Shown: one piece after another, positions 25,401 through 33,335 of the stretch
Position numbering within the stretch: the first letter of the stretch is position 1
Layout of the letters: every line of letters begins with the position of its first letter
Source: Radicibacter daui
GTDB lineage: Bacteria; Pseudomonadota; Alphaproteobacteria; Radicibacterales; Radicibacteraceae
Direction: 5' to 3'
Assembly: GCA_030657355.1 (NCBI GenBank)
Contig: CP131056.1
Span: 1 to 64,000 of the forward strand
Length of the DNA stretch: 64,000 bases
Made by a program: the position numbers and the translations under genes
The notes under the pieces: generated by a model
Databases searched by the model: none
The model's input: only the letters and a program-made list of their open reading frames with translations
Told to the model about the DNA's origin: nothing

Positions 25401-27022
25401 AGGCCGCGATACTGGTCCGACAGCACCGCCATCGGGGTGTCGTCCCCCATCGAGCCGATGGCCTCCTTGCCGTCCTCGACCATCGGATGGAGGATGAGCT
25501 CCATGTCTTCCAGAGATTGGGAGTAGGCGCGCTGACGCCGGCGCAGATCGTCGCGGGCAAGCTCCAGCGGCTCCTGCTCGCGCGCGGCCTGCTTGACGAG
25601 ATCGTCCAGCTTGACGGTGTTCTTGACCCACTCGCCATACGGATGCTTGGCGGCGCAGTAGCTCTTGAGCTCGAGGTCGCGATAGAGGCGGCCGGCAGCA
25701 AGATCGACGCCGATCATCTGCCCCGGGCCGAGGCGGCCCTTCTCCACCACCTGCTGCTCGTTGGTCTTGACCATGCCGGCCTCGGAGCCCGCAATCAGCA
25801 GCCCGTCGCCGGTGATGACATAGCGCATCGGGCGCAGACCGTTGCGATCAAGCCCGCCGATGATCCAGCGGCCACCATAGATAGCGAGCGCCGCCGGGCC
25901 GTCCCAAGCTTCCATCACCGCGTTGCAGTAGGCGTAGAAGTTGCGCACATCTTCCGGCAGGTCCGGGCTGTTGGCCCAGGCTTCCGGCACCAGCATGGAC
26001 TTGACCTGCGGCACTTCGCGGCCAGCGCGCAACATCAGCTCGAACACGGCGTCCAGCGCCGCGCTGTCGGAAGCACCCTGCGGGATGACCGGCTTCACGT
26101 CCTCGATATAGGCACCGAGATCCGGGTGGGCCATGCGCGGCTCGTGCGCCTGCATCCAGTTGGTGTTGCCGCGCACGGTGTTGATCTCGCCATTGTGGGC
26201 AAGCGTGCGGAACGGCTGCGCCAGCGGCCAGCTCGGGAAGGTGTTGGTCGAGTAACGCTGATGGTAGACAGCGAAATTGCTCTCGAACCGCTCGTCGAGC
26301 AGATCGGGATAGAAAGCCGTCAGCTGCTCGGCCAGGAACATGCCCTTGTAGATGATGGAACGGGCCGAGAGGGAGCAGATGTAGAAGCCCAGCAGGTTCT
26401 CCGTCATCACCGCCTTCTCGATGCGGCGGCGGATAATGTAGAGCTCCTTGTGGAATTCGGGCGCCGGCAGGTTCTTGGAATTGCCGATGATGACCTGTTC
26501 GATCTCCGGACGCGTGGCATTGCCCTTGGCGCCGATGATATGGATGTTCACCGGCACCTGGCGCCAGCCATAGATGTAGTAACCAAAATTCAGGATCTCG
26601 GTTTCCACGATCGCGCGGCAGCGCTCCTGCGCTTCATAGTCCACGCGCGGCAGAAACACCTGGCCCACGGCCAGCTCATGTTCCGGGCGGCGGTGGCCGA
26701 TACGTTCGACATAATCCTTGAAGAAGGCCTGCGGCACCTGGATGTGGATGCCCGCACCGTCGCCGGTCTTGCCGTCGGCGTCCACGGCGCCGCGGTGCCA
26801 GACGGCCTTCAGCGCCTCGATGCCCTTTTCCACCACGTCGCGGCGCGGCTTGCCATCGATGGAAGCGATGAAACCCACGCCGCAGGCATCGTGCTCATCA
26901 GCCGGATTATAGGCGTGGGTGGCGGTGAGGCGGGTGACATTGTCCTGCCAGCGGCTGAGGAACTCCTTGCCTTCACGCTCTTCCGCACCCAGACCGGCAA
27001 CCGGCGTTTCATTCGTGGACAT
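22445..27022 (-). CDS. gltB: Glutamate synthase (NADPH) large subunit
   Basis: This 1525-residue protein is the expected size. A class II glutaminase domain begins at Cys47 ('DACGVGF'), so a 46-residue propeptide should be removed. A central domain and the FMN/TIM-barrel synthase domain follow (SPPPHHDIYSIEDLAQLI, SGHNGGTGASP). The 3Fe-4S cysteines are in 'CIMVRQCHSNTCPVGVC', about residues 1147-1163. The C-terminal beta-helix domain has the expected glycine-rich repeats (GATAGKLFAAGQAGERFAVRNSGA). It makes two glutamates from glutamine and 2-oxoglutarate with electrons from GltD. It is separated from gltD by a small GFA-fold gene, which is unusual, but all three are on one strand and probably one transcript. 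Confidence 0.97.
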   Translation of the reverse strand: MSTNETPVAGLGAEEREGKEFLSRWQDNVTRLTATHAYNPADEHDACGVGFIASIDGKPRRDVVEKGIEALKAVWHRGAVDADGKTGDGAGIHIQVPQAFFKDYVERIGHRRPEHELAVGQVFLPRVDYEAQERCRAIVETEILNFGYYIYGWRQVPVNIHIIGAKGNATRPEIEQVIIGNSKNLPAPEFHKELYIIRRRIEKAVMTENLLGFYICSLSARSIIYKGMFLAEQLTAFYPDLLDERFESNFAVYHQRYSTNTFPSWPLAQPFRTLAHNGEINTVRGNTNWMQAHEPRMAHPDLGAYIEDVKPVIPQGASDSAALDAVFELMLRAGREVPQVKSMLVPEAWANSPDLPEDVRNFYAYCNAVMEAWDGPAALAIYGGRWIIGGLDRNGLRPMRYVITGDGLLIAGSEAGMVKTNEQQVVEKGRLGPGQMIGVDLAAGRLYRDLELKSYCAAKHPYGEWVKNTVKLDDLVKQAAREQEPLELARDDLRRRQRAYSQSLEDMELILHPMVEDGKEAIGSMGDDTPMAVLSDQYRGLHHFFRQNFSQVTNPPIDSLRERRVMSLTTRLGNLGNILDESAEQCRLLQLNSPVLTNGEYKALRSYMDETAAEVDCTFPADGGPDALREALARIRQEAEDAVRGGAEHLVLTDENVSAGRAPVPMILATGAVHIHLVRSNLRTFTSLNVRSGECLETHYFAVLIGCGASTVNAYLAQEAIGDRQARGLFGDMSLEECMRRFKQSIDDGLLKIMSKMGISVISSYRGGCLFEAVGLSRSLVAEYFPPMPSRISGIGLNGIQKKVLDQHTQAFAGNVVTLPVGGFYRYRRGGERHAYEANLIHMLQAAVKNDSFATFRKYSQSIHEQKPIFLRHLLEFRQGGEAIPLEEVESITELRRRLITPGMSLGALSPEAHGTLNVAMNRIGSKSVSGEGGEIRERFQPDANGDNWNSKIKQVASGRFGVTAEYLNQCIELEIKVAQGAKPGEGGQLPGFKVTELIAKLRHSTPGVTLISPPPHHDIYSIEDLAQLIYDLKQINPVARVCVKLVSRSGIGTIAAGVAKAGADVILVSGHNGGTGASPQTSIKYAGLPWEMGLSETHQLLTLNGLRHRVVLRTDGGIRTGRDVVIAAMLGAEEYGVGTASLVAMGCIMVRQCHSNTCPVGVCVQDEALRERFTGKPEHVVNLFSFIAEEVRDILSQLGFRTLKDVVGRTDLLHQVSRGHDYLDDLDLNPLLTQADPGGNPTHCTLAPGERNELPDTLDAQMVVDAASLFKDGEKMQLAYNVQNTHRTIGTRLSAMITRKFGMTGLKDGHITVRLRGSAGQSLGAFGVQGLKIQVFGDANDYVGKGLSGATIVVRPTTSSPLKSNENTIIGNTVLYGATAGKLFAAGQAGERFAVRNSGATAVIEGCGSNGCEYMTGGTVVILGGVGDNFAAGMSGGMAFVYDAEGSLPQRINDDSVIWQRIQVSHYEDLLKGLIEQHVQETLSKFAETLLIDWTLERDKFWQVVPKEMVNRLAVPIAPAVAAE

Positions 27023-27121
27023 GGTATCCGTTCTCCTCGGAACCGGGCCGGGCCTTTCGGCCGCAAGCCTTGCTTTATCGGGTGGCGGCGCCTGCCGACG
27101 CCGGATTTCTGACTTCGTCGC

Positions 27122-27526
27122 TCAGCCGCCGGCAGCAAACCGGGGGGCGTCGTCGCCAATGGTGTAGTAAGTAGGCTTATCGTCTACGAAGATGTGACGG
27201 GCGATACTGAAGCTGTTGTTCTCATCAAGCGCCGTCAGGCTGATGGAGATGCGGGGATCTCCTTCCTGACGCCAGAACAGCGGCGAGCCGCATTTGCTGC
27301 AGAAACCGCGCTGATGTCCCGGGGACGAGCTGAACCAGCTGAGCGTTTCCCGTTTCTCGAAAGAGAGGTTCGGCTCCTGGCAATCCGTCGAGTGGAACGG
27401 GCCGCCGCTGATGCGCAGGCACTGGCTGCAATGGCAGGCGCTGACCTTGCCGAACGGACCGGTGGCCGTGAAGCTCACTCCGCCGCAATAACAGCCGCCG
27501 GCGATTGTTTCCGGGGCCGCGCTCAT
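27122..27526 (-). CDS. GFA-family (CENP-V fold) zinc-binding protein
   Basis: A 134-residue protein of the glutathione-dependent formaldehyde-activating enzyme-like family. The zinc-binding cysteines are clear: 'GGCYCGGVSF', 'SACHCSQCLR' and 'GFCSKCGSPLFW'. Most bacterial members have no proven activity, so naming it Gfa would overreach. The ATG at 27526 overlaps the gltD stop by 4 bases, and gltB begins about 100 bases after this gene ends. It therefore sits inside the glutamate synthase operon. Whether that position reflects a functional link, for instance to thiol or formaldehyde chemistry, is unknown. Confidence 0.85.
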   Translation of the reverse strand: MSAAPETIAGGCYCGGVSFTATGPFGKVSACHCSQCLRISGGPFHSTDCQEPNLSFEKRETLSWFSSSPGHQRGFCSKCGSPLFWRQEGDPRISISLTALDENNSFSIARHIFVDDKPTYYTIGDDAPRFAAGG

Positions 27527-28983
27527 TCCGCCGCGACAGCGGAAACCCGCCGCCCCTCCATGTAACGGTGCATGGCGGTCGCCGCATCGCGCCCGTCGCG
27601 CACGGCCCACACCACAAGGCTCGCCCCGCGCACGATATCGCCGGCGGCAAACACGCCGTCCATCGTGGTCATCTTCGAGCGATGATCAGCCTTCAGCGTG
27701 CCCCAGCGGGTCACTTCCAGCGACGGTTCGCCGAACATCGCGCTGATATCTTCCGGCTCGAAGCCCAGCGCCTCGATCACCATGTCCGCCTCGATGCGGA
27801 ACTGGCTTCCCTCGATCACCTGCGGGCTCTGGCGCCCGCTGGCATCGGGCACACCCAGATGGATGCGGTGGGCGAGCACGCCGTCCACCTTGTCCGAGCC
27901 GGTAAATCCCTCCGGTGCCGCCTGCCAGGTGAAGACCACGCCCTCTTCCTCGGCATTGGCCACCTCGCGTTGCGAGCCCGGCATGTTGGCGCGGTTACGG
28001 CGATAAAGGCAGGTAACCTCGACAGCGCCCTGGCGCACTGCGGTTCGCACGCAGTCCATCGCCGTGTCACCGCCGCCGATCACGACGACCTTCTTGCCCT
28101 TGGCATCCAGACTGCCATTCGCGAAAGCCTCGACCTTGTCCCCCAACGACACGCGGTTGGAGGTGGTGAGGTAATCGAGCGCCGGATAGATACCCTTGAG
28201 GCCGCTGCCGGGCGCCTTGAGACCACGGGCGCGATAGACGCCGATGGCGATCAGCACACTGTCATGGCGCCCGCGCAGTTCGGCAAAGCTGATATCCTTG
28301 CCCACATCGACGCCAAGGCGGAACTCGATGCCGCTTTCCACCATCTGCTGGTGACGGCGCAGCACGATGTCCTTCTCCAGCTTGAAGCCGGGGATGCCAT
28401 AGATCAGCAGCCCGCCAACGCGGTCGTAGCGGTCATAGACGATGACCTTGTAGCCCTGGGCGCGCAGCTGCATGGCTGCGGCAAGGCCGCCGGGACCGGC
28501 GCCGATGATGCCCACGGATTCCGCGCGCTCAAAAGCCGGCTTCACCGGCTTTACCCAGCCATTCTCCCAGGCGGTATCGGTGATGTACTTCTCCACCGAG
28601 CCGATGGTGATGGCGCCATGGCCTGACTGCTCGGTCGTGCAGTTACCTTCGCACAGCCGGTCCTGCGGACAGATTCGGCCGCAAATTTCCGGGAAATTGT
28701 TGGTCGCAGAGGAGATCTCGTAAGCCTCCTCAAGGCGGCCTTCCGCCGTCATCTTCAGCCAGTCGGGGATGTTGTTATGCAGCGGACAATGCACTTGGCA
28801 GAAGGGCACGCCGCACTGCGAGCAGCGGTTGGACTGCTCCTCGGCGCGGGCGGTGGCGTAACGACCATAGATCTCCAGAAAGTCTTCGCGGCGAAGCTCT
28901 GCCGGGCGTTTTTCCGGCATCTTCGGCTCTACGGAGACAAATCCGAGCATCCGCCCCTTCTTGGGCGACTTATGGTCGGCCAT
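27523..28983 (-). CDS. gltD: Glutamate synthase (NADPH) small subunit
   Basis: This 486-residue protein takes electrons from NADPH and passes them to GltB. N-terminal cysteines for two 4Fe-4S clusters are all present: C54, C57, C62 and C66 in 'CSQCGVPFCQVHC', and C101, C105, C111 and C115 in 'CGRICPQDRLCEGNC'. An FAD-binding loop (GIIGAGPGGLAAA) and an NADPH loop (VIGGGDTAMDC) follow, and the C-terminal 'GVFAAGDIVRGASLVVWAVRDGRDAA' closes the FAD site. It is first in the operon, with a hairpin in its leader. The tail reads 'MHRYMEGRRVSAVAAE'. Confidence 0.97.
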   Translation of the reverse strand: MADHKSPKKGRMLGFVSVEPKMPEKRPAELRREDFLEIYGRYATARAEEQSNRCSQCGVPFCQVHCPLHNNIPDWLKMTAEGRLEEAYEISSATNNFPEICGRICPQDRLCEGNCTTEQSGHGAITIGSVEKYITDTAWENGWVKPVKPAFERAESVGIIGAGPGGLAAAMQLRAQGYKVIVYDRYDRVGGLLIYGIPGFKLEKDIVLRRHQQMVESGIEFRLGVDVGKDISFAELRGRHDSVLIAIGVYRARGLKAPGSGLKGIYPALDYLTTSNRVSLGDKVEAFANGSLDAKGKKVVVIGGGDTAMDCVRTAVRQGAVEVTCLYRRNRANMPGSQREVANAEEEGVVFTWQAAPEGFTGSDKVDGVLAHRIHLGVPDASGRQSPQVIEGSQFRIEADMVIEALGFEPEDISAMFGEPSLEVTRWGTLKADHRSKMTTMDGVFAAGDIVRGASLVVWAVRDGRDAATAMHRYMEGRRVSAVAAE

Positions 28984-29010
28984 GGCCGATCCCTCCTCTC
29001 TGACGAAAGC

Positions 29011-29039
29011 GAAGGCGCCCCTGTTCAGGAAGCGCCTTC
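29011..29039 (-). promoter_or_regulatory. Leader stem-loop upstream of gltD
   Basis: GAAGGCGC and GCGCCTTC form an outer stem and CCTG/CAGG an inner one, with a small internal bulge. It begins 28 bases upstream of the gltD start, so it is in the 5' leader. No T tract follows in the gltD direction. It could be a leader structure, or the end of a transcript from the other side. Confidence 0.4.
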
Positions 29040-29090
29040 ATTTGGAAACATAACGGCTGCCAAAGCCGATTGCGAGCAAAAAATGCGCGT

Positions 29091-29111
29091 TAGGTCAACA
29101 CTAGTGACCTA
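29091..29111. promoter_or_regulatory. Perfect inverted repeat in the gltD-uppP divergent region
   Basis: TAGGTCA (29091-29097) and TGACCTA (29105-29111) form a perfect dyad with a 7-base spacer, in an AT-rich stretch between the divergent gltD and uppP genes. The geometry suits a dimeric regulator. The regulator is not identified. Confidence 0.5.
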
Positions 29112-29269
29112 TATTCGCGAAAATTTTATCAAATGCGAACCCGTCGCAACAAAGCTGGCCAAAAATTAGTCTCATAACGGACCATTCACCCTCCGAGGCC
29201 GCCCCTCGCCTTGCCTCGCAAGCTCTGCTATTCGAAAGCCCCGCCTGCCCGCCAGCAACCGGACCGCCC

Positions 29270-30076
29270 ATGCCTTTCCTGCACCTCGTCGTCCTCGCCA
29301 TCGTTCAGGGCATTACCGAGTTTCTGCCGATCAGCTCCAGCGGCCATCTCGTGCTCGTGCCCAACCTGCTCGGCTGGCAGGACCAGGGACAGACGATGGA
29401 TGTGGCAGTGCATCTGGGCACCCTTGCTGCCGTACTGCTCTATTTCTGGCGCGACCTGTGGTCACTGGTCATGGGGCTCGTCATGCTCCTGCGCGGCCGC
29501 CCCGACCAGCGCACGCGCCTTGTCGGAATGCTGCTGGTTGCCACCCTCCCGGCCGCCCTGTTCGGCCTGTGGCTGCATGCCAACGCGCCGGACTGGGACC
29601 GCTCGGTGCGCGTTATCGGCTGGACGACGCTCGGGTTCGGCATCCTGATGTGGATCGCGGATGGCGCCTTCATGCATGTGCGCGAGATCAAGCATATGGG
29701 CGTGCGTGACGCGCTGGTCATCGGCCTCATGCAGGCTATCGCCCTCGTGCCCGGCACCAGCCGCAGCGGGATTACCATGACCGGGGCACGTTTCCTTGGC
29801 TTCACCCGGGTGGAGGCCGCCCGTTTTTCCTTCCTGCTCTCCATCCCGACCATCGCCGGTGCCGGCATCCTGGCCGTGCACGACCTGATGAAGTCAGGCG
29901 ACAGTGCGCTTGTGGGCTCCGCCCTCACGGCCGGCGTGATGACCTTTGTCGTAGCCATCATCACCATCTCGCTGCTCATGCATTATGTCAGCCGCATCGG
30001 CCTTGCGCCCTTTGCCATCTATCGCATCCTGCTGGGCAGCGGCCTGCTGATTGCCGTCTATACGGGCGCACTCTGA
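29270..30076 (+). CDS. uppP: Undecaprenyl-diphosphate phosphatase
   Basis: This 268-residue integral membrane protein recycles the lipid carrier of peptidoglycan synthesis by hydrolysing undecaprenyl diphosphate. Both signature segments are present: 'EFLPISSSGHLVLVP' near the N-terminus and 'PGTSRSGITMTGA' in the second half, which carry the family Glu, Ser and Arg residues. The hydrophobicity pattern gives about eight helices. It stands alone on the plus strand, divergent from gltD, and converges on the NDUFA9-like gene with a gap of only 10 bases. Confidence 0.96.
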   Translation: MPFLHLVVLAIVQGITEFLPISSSGHLVLVPNLLGWQDQGQTMDVAVHLGTLAAVLLYFWRDLWSLVMGLVMLLRGRPDQRTRLVGMLLVATLPAALFGLWLHANAPDWDRSVRVIGWTTLGFGILMWIADGAFMHVREIKHMGVRDALVIGLMQAIALVPGTSRSGITMTGARFLGFTRVEAARFSFLLSIPTIAGAGILAVHDLMKSGDSALVGSALTAGVMTFVVAIITISLLMHYVSRIGLAPFAIYRILLGSGLLIAVYTGAL

Positions 30077-30086
30077 AGGCCAGGCC

Positions 30087-31040
30087 TCATCCGCGACTGG
30101 GCGCCACAAAACGCCCGCCGCTGCGATACTTGTCGAGATAGGTGGGGACGATGATCTCCGCCGCCGTCGGCGAAATGCCGAGATCGGCAAGCGTCATCGC
30201 ACCGGCGCTCACCACGTTGTCCTGCTTCAGAAGCCGCACCTGGTCGCGGGTCAGCATCGGCGCGCCGGGAAGGCATTCAAGAAAGCCAGCCTGCAGCATG
30301 GCAAGGCCCCACGGGATGACAACAAGGCGCCGCCGACGATTTGCCAGGCGCAGCGTCAGTGCCATCAACTCCCGGAAGCTGTAGACCATCGGCCCGCCCA
30401 GCTCGGCGGTGCTGCCGGCCAGCGCCGGGTCGGTTACCGCCCGCATGATCGCACCTACCACATCGCCGACATAGACCGGCTGCATGCGCGTCGTGCCACC
30501 ACCGATCAACGGCAGCGCCGGCAGGAACTGCGACAGCCGGGCGAAGCGGTTGAAGAACCCGTCTTCCGGGCCAAAGATCACCGACGGGCGAAGAATGACG
30601 GCAGGCGGAAAAGCCGCCCGTACCGCTGCCTCGCCCGCTGCCTTACTGCGTGCATAGGAAGACGGGCTTTCGGCCGAGGCGCCGATCGCCGAGATATGAA
30701 CGAGCGTGCGCACTCCCGCGGCGGCCGCGGCGCGGGCGATGCGCTCCGGCAGGCGATGATGTACAGTGTCGAAGCTTTGTCCGTGCCCCTCGGCCAGAAT
30801 GCCGATCAGGTTGACCACGGTATCCGAACCGGCCACCACCGCGGCGACAGAGGCATCATCCCTGTAATCGCAGGTGGCGGCAACGATCTGCGCGACGAAC
30901 CCGTTCGGCTTCAGCGTCAGCACGCGCTGCGGCGCGCGGGTAACCACCCGGATCTGCGCGCCGGTAGCAGCCAGGTGCGCGACCAGATAGTGGCCGATAA
31001 AACCCGTCCCGCCGAAGATTGTGACGATACGCGGCGTCAT
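30087..31040 (-). CDS. NAD(P)-binding epimerase-like protein, NDUFA9/complex I-associated family
   Basis: A 317-residue short-chain dehydrogenase-type protein with the nucleotide loop GGTGFIG at residues 10-16. A 'VHISAIGASAESPSSYARSKAAGE' segment holds the family Tyr and Lys positions. Conserved 'ILRPSVIFGPEDGFFNRFA' and 'MQPVYVGDVVGAI' blocks follow. Alphaproteobacterial members are the relatives of mitochondrial NDUFA9, a complex I accessory subunit. Whether this one binds complex I or acts on a quinone or nucleotide sugar cannot be told. It is a single gene. Its promoter region lies next to that of tRNA-Leu. Confidence 0.85.
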   Translation of the reverse strand: MTPRIVTIFGGTGFIGHYLVAHLAATGAQIRVVTRAPQRVLTLKPNGFVAQIVAATCDYRDDASVAAVVAGSDTVVNLIGILAEGHGQSFDTVHHRLPERIARAAAAAGVRTLVHISAIGASAESPSSYARSKAAGEAAVRAAFPPAVILRPSVIFGPEDGFFNRFARLSQFLPALPLIGGGTTRMQPVYVGDVVGAIMRAVTDPALAGSTAELGGPMVYSFRELMALTLRLANRRRRLVVIPWGLAMLQAGFLECLPGAPMLTRDQVRLLKQDNVVSAGAMTLADLGISPTAAEIIVPTYLDKYRSGGRFVAPSRG

Positions 31041-31163
31041 CTCTCTGGTCCTCCTCCGGCTATGGCCTGCTGGCTCCCCTCAACAAAAGAGTGCGCTTGC
31101 CCGGCATTTCAACCCCCGTCCGGTCACGGCAAAAAAAGCTGCCGAACGGACCAAAACTTCTCA

Positions 31164-31192
31164 TTGACAGGCCGCGCCCCGGTCATTAGATA
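31164..31192 (+). promoter_or_regulatory. Sigma-70-type promoter for tRNA-Leu
   Basis: A perfect -35 box TTGACA (31164-31169) is followed after 17 bases by TAGATA (31187-31192). The stretch after the -10 is GC-rich (CCGGCCCGC), the discriminator type typical of stable-RNA promoters under stringent control. The tRNA begins about 55 bases further on. Confidence 0.65.
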
Positions 31193-31246
31193 TCCGGCCC
31201 GCAGCAAATGCGAGCCGCCTCCGGGTGGTCCCGAAATGCCGCGAAC

Positions 31247-31333
31247 GCCCAGATGGCGGAATTGGTAGACGCGCAGGTTTCAGGTACCTGTGGCCGAAAG
31301 GTCGTGGAAGTTCGAGTCTTCTTCTGGGCACCA
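31247..31333 (+). tRNA. tRNA-Leu (anticodon CAG)
   Basis: An 87-nt class II tRNA. The acceptor arms GCCCAGA and TCTGGGC pair fully, the D-loop contains TTGGTAGAC and the anticodon stem CAGGT/ACCTG encloses loop TTCAGGT, giving anticodon CAG for CUG codons. A long variable arm (GGCCGAAAGGTCGT region) marks it as Leu. The T-loop is TTCGAGT, and the discriminator A and CCA are encoded. Confidence 0.96.
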
Positions 31334-31359
31334 TTTCCAAGTGAAATACAGTAACGCTG

Positions 31360-31392
31360 ATCGGCGGCTTCTCCACCCGGAGAGCCGCCGAT
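31360..31392 (+). terminator. Stem-loop after tRNA-Leu
   Basis: ATCGGCGGC and GCCGCCGAT pair, extended by TCTCC/GGAGA with one bulged base, making a stable 14-pair hairpin 27 bases after the tRNA. Only a weak T stretch follows, so it may be a processing end rather than a strong intrinsic terminator. Confidence 0.5.
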
Positions 31393-31580
31393 GGCGTTTC
31401 TGGGCCCTGGCAAACCCTGCGGCCTGAACGCCCGGCGGCAAGCCGAGGCGCTGGCCCTTTGCCCCCGGCTGATGTAAGGCTGCGCCCCATCCGGTCCGCC
31501 GATCTCATCAGGGCGCGCCGCTTCCTCCCCCGGCCGGGGCGGAGCCAGCGCTGCCCTTCAGCCAGGAAAGCCGCCAGCTC

Positions 31581-32192
31581 ATGACCATCCATGTCTATCA
31601 GAACGATCTGCCCGACGGCCTTTCCTTCGGCACGAGCGTTGCCATCGATACCGAGACCATGGGCCTCAACCCTATCCGTGACCGCCTCTGCCTCGTGCAG
31701 CTTTCGGCCGGCGATGGCGATGCCCATCTGGTGCAGTTTGCCGACCGCAACTATGCCGCCCCGAACCTGAAGCGCCTGCTGGCCGACCAGAATGTTCTGA
31801 AGATCTTCCACTTCGCCCGCTTCGATGTCGCCGTGCTGCAGGCCTATCTCGGCGTCACCACAACGCCGGTCTACTGCACCAAGATTGCCTCCAAGCTGGT
31901 GCGCACCTTCACGGACCGTCACGGCCTCAAGGAACTGTGCCGCGAGCTGCTGAATGTCGATCTCTCCAAGCAGCAGCAGAGCTCCGATTGGGGAGCACCG
32001 GGCCTGACGCCGGAACAGCAGACCTATGCCGCCAGCGACGTTCTGTACCTGCACCGCCTCAAGGAAATCCTCGACGGCATGCTGGCACGCGAGAACCGGA
32101 CCCATCTGGCCAAAGCCTGCTATGACTTCCTGCCCGCCCGGGCCGAGCTCGATCTCGCCGGCTGGCCTGAATTCGACATCTTCGCCCACTAA
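31581..32192 (+). CDS. rnd: Ribonuclease D-like 3'-5' exonuclease (short alphaproteobacterial form)
   Basis: This 203-residue protein consists only of the DEDDy exonuclease domain and lacks the HRDC domains of E. coli RNase D. The catalytic set is complete: Asp23 and Glu25 in 'DTETMGL', Asp82 in 'HFARFDVAVL', and Tyr149 with Asp153 in 'YAASDVLYL'. Short forms like this are normal in alphaproteobacteria, commonly just before the KdsD/Lpt genes as here. The likely role is 3' trimming of tRNA or other stable RNA, which fits chance proximity to the tRNA gene but is not proved by it. Confidence 0.9.
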   Translation: MTIHVYQNDLPDGLSFGTSVAIDTETMGLNPIRDRLCLVQLSAGDGDAHLVQFADRNYAAPNLKRLLADQNVLKIFHFARFDVAVLQAYLGVTTTPVYCTKIASKLVRTFTDRHGLKELCRELLNVDLSKQQQSSDWGAPGLTPEQQTYAASDVLYLHRLKEILDGMLARENRTHLAKACYDFLPARAELDLAGWPEFDIFAH

Positions 32193-32312
32193 AACCGACA
32201 GGAACCTGACTGAAGGCCGGCATCGCCAGCCTTCGTTGACCCCTGATTCGGCCTCCTGCATAGTTTTTGAACACGGCAAGACCAACCGCCCGAAACGAGA
32301 GTTCTTCCGACA

Positions 32313-33326
32313 GTGACCGCTGCCCCTGCCCCCATCCAGACCGAGGCTGCCCGCCGCGACATCGACCACGGCGTGCGAGTTCTGGAAATTGAAGCGCGCG
32401 CCGTTGCCGCTCTGGCCGCCAGCCTTGGTGATGACTTCGCCGCCGCCGTGGAAACGCTCTATGCCATCAAGGGCCGTGTGATCATCACCGGCATGGGCAA
32501 AAGCGGCCATGTCGCCCGCAAGATCGCCGCGACGATGGCTTCTGTTGGCACCCCGTCCCATTTCGTTCACCCGGCCGAAGCCAGCCATGGCGATCTCGGC
32601 ATGGTGACGGAAGCCGACGCCGTCATCGCCCTTTCCAATTCCGGCGAGACGGCGGAACTGGCGGACATCATCGCCTATACCCGCCGCTTCAATATCCCGC
32701 TCATCGCAATCACCAGCCGCGCCGGCTCCACGCTCGACACCCGCGCCGACATCACCTTGCTGTTGCCGCCGGAGCCTGAGGCCTGCCCAATGGGCCTTGC
32801 CCCCACCACCTCCACCACGCTGATGCTGGCGCTCGGCGACGCCCTGGCGGTCGCCCTGCTGGAGCGGCTGGGCTTCACCTCCACCGATTTCCGCACCTTC
32901 CATCCCGGCGGCAAGCTCGGCAAATCGCTGATGCTGGTGAAGGACCTGATGCATGGTGCGACAGAGCTGCCGCTGGTCAAACCCGAAGCCAGCCTTGAGC
33001 AGGTGCTCGCCACCATGTCGGCCGGCGGCTTCGGCTGTGCCGGCGTCATCGACGAAAACGGCCTCCTCACTGGCATCGTGACCGATGGCGACCTGCGTCG
33101 CCATATCCTGACCAGCCGCAAACCCGGCGGCGCCTTTGCCGAAAACGCGGCCGAACTGATGACGGTCAATCCCAAGACCGTTACCCCCGGCCAGATTGCC
33201 GGCGAAGCGCTGGCGGTCATGGACAGGCACAAGATTGCCAGCCTCTTCGTCGTGGCGAGCGCTGAAGATCGTCGGCCCATTGGCCTCCTGCAGACCTACG
33301 ACTGCCTGCGCGCCGGTCTGGCTTAA
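32313..33326 (+). CDS. kdsD: D-arabinose 5-phosphate isomerase (KpsF/GutQ family)
   Basis: This 337-residue protein interconverts ribulose-5-P and arabinose-5-P, the first step of Kdo synthesis for LPS. An N-terminal SIS domain carries 'GMGKSGHVARKIAATMASVGTPSHFVHPAEASHGDLGM' and 'SNSGETAEL'. Two CBS domains follow from about residue 205 (VKDLMH, then ELMTVNPKTV). A start upstream of ATG is used: GTG at 32313, followed by 'TAAPAPIQTEAARRD', which matches family length. The gene precedes lptC, lptA and lptB, consistent with co-regulation of LPS building and export. Confidence 0.94.
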   Translation: MTAAPAPIQTEAARRDIDHGVRVLEIEARAVAALAASLGDDFAAAVETLYAIKGRVIITGMGKSGHVARKIAATMASVGTPSHFVHPAEASHGDLGMVTEADAVIALSNSGETAELADIIAYTRRFNIPLIAITSRAGSTLDTRADITLLLPPEPEACPMGLAPTTSTTLMLALGDALAVALLERLGFTSTDFRTFHPGGKLGKSLMLVKDLMHGATELPLVKPEASLEQVLATMSAGGFGCAGVIDENGLLTGIVTDGDLRRHILTSRKPGGAFAENAAELMTVNPKTVTPGQIAGEALAVMDRHKIASLFVVASAEDRRPIGLLQTYDCLRAGLA

Positions 33327-33335
33327 GGATCCGGC

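Noticed and set aside
24926-27112. A 728-residue open frame on the plus strand
   Set aside because: It is antisense to the third-codon-constrained gltB gene. The translation is rich in His, Arg and Gly without any family motif, as expected for a high-GC shadow frame.
31186-31413. A 75-residue frame antisense to tRNA-Leu
   Set aside because: The 'KKTRTSTTFRPQVPETCASTNSA' translation is the well-known artefact from the complement of a leucine tRNA gene.
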